Origin: Flavobacteriaceae bacterium
GTDB taxonomy: Bacteria > Bacteroidota > Bacteroidia > Flavobacteriales > Flavobacteriaceae
Assembly: GCA_947377425.1 (NCBI GenBank)
Contig: CANCFZ010000149.1
Coordinates: forward strand, 1 to 5,743
Length of the DNA: 5,743 bases
Reading direction: 5' to 3'
Under the pieces are notes generated by a model that saw only the letters and a program-made list of their open reading frames with translations, made no database searches and was not told the origin of the DNA. Positions 1 through 4,666 of this stretch are shown piece by piece. The position numbers were made by a program, and so were the translations under genes. The first letter of the stretch is position 1; every line of letters begins with the position of its first letter.

Positions 1-812
1 ATTGAACCATATAATTCGTTGTATTTTGAAAATTTAACTACCCAAATTCCAAAGAAATAAGATGTTATTATCGTTAGAATAGTTGTAAAAACAGAACCAA
101 TAGTAATGAAAGATCGTTTTCTATCATGTTTTGTTCCAAATTTGAATAAAATAGAAGTGGTTATCAAAATCATCACAATCACAAAGGCATACCTTCCCAT
201 TTCAATTAGTGGAATATTATCGGATAAGACATCTTGAATTTTAGTTTTTTGAATGAATACTTCAAATATTACAATGGCTGCCACTGTAATTATTAAAATA
301 AATGAAAGCAATATTGACAATCCTAATGCAATGAAATATTGGCGAAAATATTTACGTTTTAATGTGACATGATGGGAACTTTCAAATCCGCCAAGAATAG
401 CATTTACCCCATTTGCCATAAGAAAAATTGCCATAAAAAATCCTGTGGAAAGTAATCCAGAATGACTATTATGCAAAATATCATTGATGATTTTGGAAAC
501 GGCATCAAATGTTGTTGGAGGCACACTTTGTTGTACAAAATCCATAAAATCATTTTGAAAACCTTCAATTGGAATAAATGGAATTAAGTTCAAAATAAAC
601 AACGCGAACGGAAATAACGCCATAAAAAAACTGAATGCAATAGCGGTAGCACGATAAGAAACCGCACCTTCTACAATTCCAATTATGTATAATTCTAGTA
701 AATCATAGAGCGACAAACCGTGAAGCCAAGGAAGTTTTATGGACTTACCCAGCAAAACCAATTGTTTTACAACTGGAATTTTCACTAATTTATCTTCAAT
801 TTCTATACTCAT
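1..812 (-). CDS. YihY/virulence factor BrkB family membrane protein (3' end cut off by window edge)
   Basis: The reading frame gives 270 residues from an ATG at 812 and runs off the left edge without a stop, so the C-terminus is missing. The N-terminal 45 residues are soluble (start MSIEIEDKLVKIPVV). Hydrophobic helices follow at about 55-80, 119-140, 158-185, 207-224 and 235-257, giving five visible membrane spans; YihY/BrkB proteins usually have about six. The segment around residues 50-75 (EGAVSYRATAIAFSFFMALF) and the last visible residues YNELYGS are characteristic of the family, formerly misnamed ribonuclease BN. The biochemical role is unknown; it sits in the inner membrane. It lies 79 bp downstream of nadC on the same strand and may be co-transcribed, although a small repeat occupies the gap. 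No ribosome binding site is evident, as is normal in Flavobacteriia. Family assignment is firm; function is not. Confidence 0.9.
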   Translation of the reverse strand, partial: MSIEIEDKLVKIPVVKQLVLLGKSIKLPWLHGLSLYDLLELYIIGIVEGAVSYRATAIAFSFFMALFPFALFILNLIPFIPIEGFQNDFMDFVQQSVPPTTFDAVSKIINDILHNSHSGLLSTGFFMAIFLMANGVNAILGGFESSHHVTLKRKYFRQYFIALGLSILLSFILIITVAAIVIFEVFIQKTKIQDVLSDNIPLIEMGRYAFVIVMILITTSILFKFGTKHDRKRSFITIGSVFTTILTIITSYFFGIWVVKFSKYNELYGS

Positions 813-825
813 ATTTTTTTTGCCG

Positions 826-865
826 CTAAGACACTAAGTCGCAAAGGTTCTAAGTTACTAAGATT
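826..865. repeat. 8-bp periodic CTAAGNNN repeat, five units
   Basis: Five consecutive octamers begin at 826, 834, 842, 850 and 858: ctaagaca, ctaagtcg, caaaggtt, ctaagtta, ctaagatt. Four carry CTAAG and the third CAAAG in the same phase. The array fills half of the 79-bp gap between nadC and the yihY-like gene and ends 13 bp from the latter's start codon. It is non-coding. A related string (aagacac...cgcaaag) recurs at 2016-2036 at the edge of the terminator. My inference is a dispersed Bacteroidetes intergenic repeat; its function is unknown. Confidence 0.6.
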
Positions 866-891
866 TTCTATTTACTATTAATTATGTAAAT

Positions 892-1755
892 TTAGATTGC
901 TTTTAAACTCAAATCCATATTATGAACCGAATGTGTTAATGCTCCAGATGAAATATAATTCACGCCACATTCGGCATATTGACGAATTGTTTGTTCATTA
1001 ATATTCCCTGATGATTCGGTCAAACATTTAGTTCCAATTAAAGCAACAGCAGTTTTAGTATCTTCAAAATTGAAATTATCAATCAGGATCCTATAAATTC
1101 CTTCTGATTCTAAAATTTCTTCAACTTCATTAAGATTCCTTGCTTCAACGATAATTTTTAAATCTTTATTGTTCGCTTCTAAATAGTCTTTGGTTTTGTT
1201 GATGGCTTTTGTAATTCCGCCAGCAAAATCAATGTGATTGTCTTTTAGCATAACCATATCATACAAGGCAAATCGGTGATTTTCGCCACCACCAATTTTA
1301 ACTGCCCATTTTTCGCAAGCACGAAAACCTGGAGTTGTTTTTCGGGTATCTAAAACCTTTGTATTAGTTCCTTCTAACAAATCGACATATTTCTTGGTTT
1401 TGGTAGCAATAGCACTCATTCGTTGCATTGAATTCAACACCAAACGCTCAGCTTTCAAAATAGATTGTGAACTTCCTGTAACGTGAAAAACTATATCGCC
1501 ATAATTCACTTCACTTCCGTCTTCAATAAACGTTTCTATTTTCATATTGGCATCAACATAATTGAAAACCATTTTGGCAAATGCAACTCCGGCAATAATT
1601 CCGTTGTCTTTCACCAATAGTTTTGCTTTGCCTAGTGCCTCAATTGGAATGCAAGCTAATGAAGAATGATCGCCATCGCCAACGTCTTCTCGAATGGCAT
1701 TTTGTATAATAAGTTGGAGTTCGTTTTGAAATTGTGCTTCTGAAATCATAATCAT
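892..1755 (-). CDS. nadC: Carboxylating nicotinate-nucleotide diphosphorylase (quinolinate phosphoribosyltransferase)
   Basis: This cytosolic enzyme converts quinolinate and PRPP to nicotinate mononucleotide, CO2 and pyrophosphate (EC 2.4.2.19), the step joining de novo synthesis to the common NAD pathway. The 287 residues match the family's usual length of 280-290. An N-terminal alpha/beta sandwich (about 15-115, with EDVGDGDHSS at 23-32) precedes the barrel. Signature motifs are DTRKTTPGFR at 136-145, GGGENHR at 155-161, LKDNH at 170-174, VEAR at 203-206, IDNF at 225-228, TESSGNIN at 246-253 and ISSGALTHS at 268-276. By comparison with characterised NadC proteins, Arg104, Lys139, His160, Arg161, Lys171, Glu204 and Asp226 are the expected active-site residues, and all are present, so the enzyme should be active. 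Two in-frame ATGs lie at 1755 and 1749; either could be the start. The yihY-like gene follows on the same strand; nadA and nadB are not in the window. Confidence 0.97.
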   Translation of the reverse strand: MIMISEAQFQNELQLIIQNAIREDVGDGDHSSLACIPIEALGKAKLLVKDNGIIAGVAFAKMVFNYVDANMKIETFIEDGSEVNYGDIVFHVTGSSQSILKAERLVLNSMQRMSAIATKTKKYVDLLEGTNTKVLDTRKTTPGFRACEKWAVKIGGGENHRFALYDMVMLKDNHIDFAGGITKAINKTKDYLEANNKDLKIIVEARNLNEVEEILESEGIYRILIDNFNFEDTKTAVALIGTKCLTESSGNINEQTIRQYAECGVNYISSGALTHSVHNMDLSLKAI

Positions 1756-1832
1756 AATTTGATTGGCTAAAGTAAATAAAAATGTTGATTTGCTATAGTT
1801 TATAAATCTGAAATTAGCGTTAAATTTAGAAA

Positions 1833-1863
1833 TTGTATTTTAAAAAAATAGTTATTACATTTA
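1833..1863 (+). promoter_or_regulatory. Bacteroidetes-type promoter for the small lysine-rich ORF
   Basis: TTG at 1833-1835 is followed after 20 bases by TACATTTA at 1856-1863. This matches the known Bacteroidetes primary sigma factor consensus (TTG, 17-23 bases, TAnnTTTG) except for the last base. It implies a transcript start near 1869-1871 and a leader of about 20 bases before the ATG at 1892. It points away from nadC, so this is a divergent intergenic region. No equally good promoter is visible for nadC: TACTTTAG on the minus strand at 1767-1774 is a weak candidate with no TTG upstream. Confidence 0.55.
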
Positions 1864-1891
1864 CAACAATAAACTTTTAAAATTTATCATC

Positions 1892-2002
1892 ATGGCAAAA
1901 AGTCAAGACGCAAAGAAAACCGAAAAAAAAGAACCTCTTAAAACGGCCAAAGAGAAAAAAGAAGAAAAAAGAGTTAAGAAAAATACTCCTAAAAGAGATT
2001 AA
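1892..2002 (+). CDS. Small lysine-rich hypothetical protein, 36 aa
   Basis: An ATG-started frame of 36 codons ends at TAA. The product starts MAKSQDAKKTEKKEP and ends KKNTPKRD. It has 13 lysines and 2 arginines against 7 acidic residues, no cysteine, no membrane segment and no aromatic residue, so it is a highly basic and probably disordered or single-helix peptide. I regard it as a real gene because it is framed by a good promoter 29 bp upstream and a strong terminator hairpin 22 bp downstream, and it is the only plus-strand gene here. The composition and the MAKSQ start recall the lysine-rich N-terminal extensions of some Bacteroidetes cold-shock-domain proteins, but no cold-shock domain follows in any frame. 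Nucleic-acid binding is a guess from charge only. The function is unknown. Confidence 0.65.
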   Translation: MAKSQDAKKTEKKEPLKTAKEKKEEKRVKKNTPKRD

Positions 2003-2024
2003 GTTTTAATCCAAAAAGACACCA

Positions 2025-2061
2025 AAAAGCGCAAAGTTTACACTATAAACTTTGCGCTTTT
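2025..2061. terminator. Strong bidirectional intrinsic terminator
   Basis: A perfect 16-bp stem pairs 2025-2040 with 2046-2061 around a 5-base loop (cacta); the core is gcgcaaagttta / taaactttgcgc. The outer A:T pairs supply a T tract on both strands: TTTT on the plus strand, and TTTTT followed after ggtgtc by another TTTTT on the minus strand. It would stop transcription from the 36-codon gene (plus) and from the RCC1-repeat gene (minus, stop codon at 2109), which converge here. Confidence 0.85.
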
Positions 2062-2070
2062 GTTATATAG

Positions 2071-2107
2071 CTCTTTCAGTGTTTAAACTCTGAAAGAATT
2101 ATGTTTA
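2071..2107. repeat. Palindromic direct repeat, copy A (3' side of RCC1 gene)
   Basis: An 8-bp stem (tctttcag at 2072-2079 with ctgaaaga at 2090-2097) encloses a loop holding the palindrome gtttaaac. The copy ends one base before the RCC1 gene's stop codon complement at 2109. It matches copy B (3502-3537) at about 30 of 37 positions in the same orientation, including ctctgaaag and atgttta; one base of length difference falls in the loop. On the minus strand it would form a hairpin in the RCC1 transcript's 3' end, ahead of the stronger terminator. Confidence 0.6.
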
Positions 2108-2108
2108 C

Positions 2109-3482
2109 TTATTCTTTTATAATCTTCTCTATTGTACTACCGTTTTCAGTTGCAATTTTTAAGAAATAAATTCCGGCTTTCAGGTTTTCTACATTTATAG
2201 TTGCACTAGTATTGTTTCGCTTATCCGTTTTAATGACTCTGCCATTGCAATCGGTAATACTAGTTTCAGTTATAGCCTCATTAGCCTCAATGGTTATATT
2301 GGTAGACACTGGATTTGGATATATTTTAAAGTTATTTTTAGCTACAATGGATTCATTTGCTAATGATGTTGGGCAAGCAATGGCAGTGGGTATAAGTTCA
2401 TTATTATATGTCCCATCACCTAATTGTCCATAAGTATTATTTCCCAATGCCCAGAGTGTTCCATCGCTTTTTAGAACAATCGTATGAAATTGACCAGCAT
2501 TGATTTTATCCCAATTGGTATTGATTCCGATTTGATTGGGTGTAGATTTATTAACCGTTGAACCGGTGCCTAACTGTCCATATTCATTATCTCCCCATGC
2601 CAATAACATGCCTGAAGATTTTAGAGCTGAAGAATGATAATAGCCCGCATCTATAGCACTCCAATTTGTATCAAAACCTATTTTGGTGGGAATATGTTTA
2701 TTAGTTGTTGTTCCATCTCCTAATTGCCCTTGAGTATTAAATCCCCATGCCCAGAGTGAACCATCGGTTTTTAGAGCAAGGGTGTGAGCCCATCCAGAAC
2801 TAATTTCTTTCCACTGATTATCCAAACCAATTTTGGTGGGAACAAGTTTATCAACGGTTGTTCCATTACCTAATTCCCCATAAATATTCCATCCCCATGC
2901 CCATAACGTTCCATCGGTTTTTAGGGCTAGAGAATGTGCATAGCCTGCACTAATTTTACTCCAATGGTTATCAGTGCCAATTTTGGTGGGGATATATTTA
3001 TTAATTGTTGTCCCATCTCCTAATTGACCATTATTTAATCCCCATGCCCAAAGTGTTCCATCGGTTTTTATAGCTAGAGAATGACCATCACCAGCACTAA
3101 TTTTACTCCAATTTGTATCAGTTCCAATTTGTGTTGGTATATGTTTTTCAACCGTTGTTCCATCGCCTATTTGTCCATTAACATTATATCCCCATGCCCA
3201 AAGCGTACCATCGGTTTTTAGAGCAATTGTAAATGAAGAGCCAGTACTTATTGTATTCCAGCTGGAATCGGTACCAATTTGGGTCGGAACAAGTTTACTA
3301 ACCGTTGTGCCATCTCCTAATTCTCCAAAAGTATTATCTCCCCATGCCCATAAGGTGCCATCGGCTTTTATTGCCATCGTAGATGCATAACCAGCACTAA
3401 TTTCTTTAAAGCATTGCCCAAAAGCAAAATGATTGATAAGCAAGAACAACACTACGGTAATCTTTAAGTACCTTTTTTTCAT
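2109..3482 (-). CDS. Secreted RCC1-repeat beta-propeller protein with T9SS type A sorting domain
   Basis: The 457-residue protein begins with a signal peptide (MKKRYLKITVVLFLLINHFAFGQ, cleavage likely around residue 22-23). Residues 26-370 form seven RCC1 / alpha-tubulin-suppressor repeats of about 50 residues, each with the core LKTDGTLWAWGxNxxGQLGDGTT followed by xPTxIGxDxxW; repeat 3 is one residue short. Seven repeats is the number that closes an RCC1 seven-bladed propeller. Residues 385-457 are a T9SS type A sorting domain: KIYPNPVSTN at 386-395, GRVIK at 414-418 and AGIYFLKI at 436-443, ending KIIKE. The protein should be exported by Sec, then carried across the outer membrane by the type IX system and its tail removed, leaving it secreted or surface-bound. 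Its ligand is unknown; eukaryotic RCC1 acts as a Ran exchange factor but that cannot be transferred to a bacterial exoprotein. Related hairpin repeats lie on both sides of the gene. No clear promoter is seen in the 82-bp upstream gap. Confidence 0.93.
   Translation of the reverse strand: MKKRYLKITVVLFLLINHFAFGQCFKEISAGYASTMAIKADGTLWAWGDNTFGELGDGTTVSKLVPTQIGTDSSWNTISTGSSFTIALKTDGTLWAWGYNVNGQIGDGTTVEKHIPTQIGTDTNWSKISAGDGHSLAIKTDGTLWAWGLNNGQLGDGTTINKYIPTKIGTDNHWSKISAGYAHSLALKTDGTLWAWGWNIYGELGNGTTVDKLVPTKIGLDNQWKEISSGWAHTLALKTDGSLWAWGFNTQGQLGDGTTTNKHIPTKIGFDTNWSAIDAGYYHSSALKSSGMLLAWGDNEYGQLGTGSTVNKSTPNQIGINTNWDKINAGQFHTIVLKSDGTLWALGNNTYGQLGDGTYNNELIPTAIACPTSLANESIVAKNNFKIYPNPVSTNITIEANEAITETSITDCNGRVIKTDKRNNTSATINVENLKAGIYFLKIATENGSTIEKIIKE
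2373..3407 (-). repeat. Seven tandem ~150-bp coding repeats (RCC1 units)
   Basis: Within the RCC1 gene the same DNA block recurs about every 150 bp. A landmark such as ccccatgccc (encoding the WAWG core) appears near 2443 (as cccaatgccc), 2593, 2743, 2893, 3040, 3190 and 3340; the single 147-bp step is the repeat that lacks one codon. The blocks are similar at DNA level as well as protein level, so repeat number could change by slippage or recombination. The outer units (1, 6 and 7) are the more divergent, with DGTLWALG in unit 7 and SGMLLAWG in unit 6. Confidence 0.85.
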
Positions 3483-3500
3483 GGTTTAAATTTATAAAGA

Positions 3501-3537
3501 ACCCTTTCAGTGTTTGTCTCTGAAAGGGTCATGTTTA
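3501..3537. repeat. Palindromic direct repeat, copy B (hairpin between DUF6261 and RCC1 genes)
   Basis: A perfect 10-bp stem pairs accctttcag (3501-3510) with ctgaaagggt (3520-3529) around a 9-base loop; the conserved part continues to atgttta at 3531-3537. It is the partner of copy A at 2071-2107. On the minus strand it lies about 28 bp beyond the DUF6261 stop codon and is followed by the T-rich string ttctttataaattt, so it could serve as that gene's terminator. It also falls within the 5' leader of the RCC1 gene if the two are co-transcribed. Confidence 0.65.
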
Positions 3538-3564
3538 GAGTGGCTATTTTAAATTTTATTTTTT

Positions 3565-4326
3565 TTAATTTAATGGCGGCGGTGTTTTGGTAACTCTTCC
3601 TGCCAACAGAGAGTTGTATTGTGTTATTAATGCATCAATTTCATTGATGGTTTTGGTATATAATGCCGACGGATTAATAACGGCAAATGCATCAATACGG
3701 TCGCGTAATTCATAATAGGCGGTGTTGGCAACCAATCGTTTGGATTTCAAATTATCGGGAGTTGCCGTCGCCAAGTCTTGGGTGCGGGCAATATAGCGGT
3801 CATTAAATTTATTATTGGCATCCTTTAATTCGTCTTTCCATTCGATAAGGTGCAACGCAGTTAACGCAGCTAAGAGTTCTGGTTTATTCTCAAAATCGCT
3901 TACCAAATTGTTAATAGTAGCGGTTTCGGCGTTATAATTTTCTTGTGCAATATTATCGGTATATAGTTTCAAGTAATTCTGAACTACTTTGGCTTGACCA
4001 GAAATAGCTCCATCATAATGAAATCCATAACTATTAATTACTCCTAAAATACCCGAAACGGCATTATCACGACGTTTGTCTAAATCTTCAATCTCGGCAG
4101 TAATAGGGTTTTCTGTCGATTTTTTATAAAGTGCTTCCAACTCGGTTTTTATAGCACTCATGGCATCAAACTTTTCATTTACTTGCAACAAAGTAGGGTC
4201 GTTGAGCGTTACAATTTTTAAAACATCCGATGTAAACTGAACGTATTCACTATTTCTTAGTTTAGTTAAATCAATTGATTCTATCATATCTATAAAAATT
4301 AAAGGTTCCTTTTTTGAATTAATCAT
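3565..4326 (-). CDS. DUF6261 family protein, function unknown
   Basis: The 253-residue soluble protein has no signal peptide or membrane segment and is predicted to be mainly helical. LRNSEYVQF at 23-31, TAEIEDLDKRRDNAVSGI at 76-93 and the NDRYIARTQD segment at 175-184 match my memory of the DUF6261 family, which is found in Bacteroidetes and has no assigned function. The tail ends in a proline run (TPPPLN). Met14 (codon at 4287-4285) would place the LRN motif ten residues from the N-terminus, as I expect in relatives, so it may be the true start; the longer start at 4326 is preceded by aataaaaa, also acceptable for this group. Base composition is richer than the neighbours: about 42-48% G+C over 3661-3780 against about 30% in parts of nadC. 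The 41-bp repeat array lies directly upstream, only 6 bp from the longer start. Expression and role cannot be read from the sequence. Confidence 0.8.
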   Translation of the reverse strand: MINSKKEPLIFIDMIESIDLTKLRNSEYVQFTSDVLKIVTLNDPTLLQVNEKFDAMSAIKTELEALYKKSTENPITAEIEDLDKRRDNAVSGILGVINSYGFHYDGAISGQAKVVQNYLKLYTDNIAQENYNAETATINNLVSDFENKPELLAALTALHLIEWKDELKDANNKFNDRYIARTQDLATATPDNLKSKRLVANTAYYELRDRIDAFAVINPSALYTKTINEIDALITQYNSLLAGRVTKTPPPLN

Positions 4327-4332
4327 TTTTTA

Positions 4333-4496
4333 TTCCCGAAAACTCGCTTTAACCTAAAAGAAGGTTTCGGATGTTCCCGAAAGTATTCTTTAGCCTCATT
4401 GTCGTTATCGGGTTCTCCCGAAAGCTCGCTTTAGCTTCATTGTCGTTATCGGGTGTTCCCGAAAACATGCTTTAACTTAAAAGAAGGTTTCGGTAA
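4333..4496. repeat. Array of four palindromic units with exact 41-bp period (A-B-B-A)
   Basis: Units start at 4333, 4374, 4415 and 4456; the CCC triplets fall at 4335, 4376, 4417 and 4458. Each unit opens with (t/c)tcccgaaa, has ctttaRc(c/t)t in the middle and closes with tcgg(g), so its ends are complementary and each can fold into a hairpin. The right halves come in two types: aaaagaaggtttcgg in units 1 and 4, and cattgtcgttatcggg in units 2 and 3. A 41-bp period is not a multiple of three, and no long frame crosses it, so it is non-coding. It lies between the 3' end of the FAD oxidoreductase gene and the 5' end of the DUF6261 gene. Confidence 0.8.
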
Positions 4497-4666
4497 AAAA
4501 ATGAAGCTAAAATTAAATTTATTTTTTCAGATAAAAAAGAAAAAAATCAAAAAAAACAGTTAAACCATTTTTACAACTAAAAGAACCTAAGGCATTTCAA
4601 CAGAATAAAATCATTTTCATCATTTATAAATCACAAAACAATACAACAAAATATAGTACCCAAAAG
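4497..4666. other. AT-rich intergenic spacer, no recognised gene
   Basis: Together with the array this makes a 340-bp gene-free stretch. The 170 bp are very AT-rich with long A runs (4530-4560). No ORF of worth, tRNA or convincing terminator hairpin for the oxidoreductase gene is visible. The 11-mer atgaagctaaa at 4501-4511 is the exact inverse complement of 4430-4440 inside array unit 3, possibly a remnant of a further, inverted unit. A promoter for the DUF6261 gene is expected here but I could not find a clear TTG / TAnnTTTG pair on the minus strand. Confidence 0.5.

Noticed and set aside
1..812. Annotation as ribonuclease BN (tRNA processing)
   Set aside because: That name for YihY/BrkB proteins is a historical misassignment; the protein is a multi-span membrane protein without nuclease motifs.
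2212..2433. 73-codon plus-strand frame inside the RCC1 gene
   Set aside because: It lies wholly opposite the C-terminal coding part of a well-supported gene and shows no family features; it is an antisense shadow.
3411..3413. Cys24 of the RCC1 protein as a lipoprotein anchor
   Set aside because: The preceding residues are FGQ, not a lipobox (glutamine at -1), and the protein has a T9SS tail; an ordinary signal peptidase I site is more likely.
4333..4496. Short CRISPR array
   Set aside because: There is no constant repeat separated by unique spacers: the whole 41-bp unit recurs, with only two variants of the right half, and no cas gene is nearby.
4501..4563. 20-codon plus-strand ORF starting MKLKLNLFF
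   Set aside because: It is a short frame in A-rich spacer with no promoter or conserved context; the lysine-rich tail is what poly-A sequence encodes.
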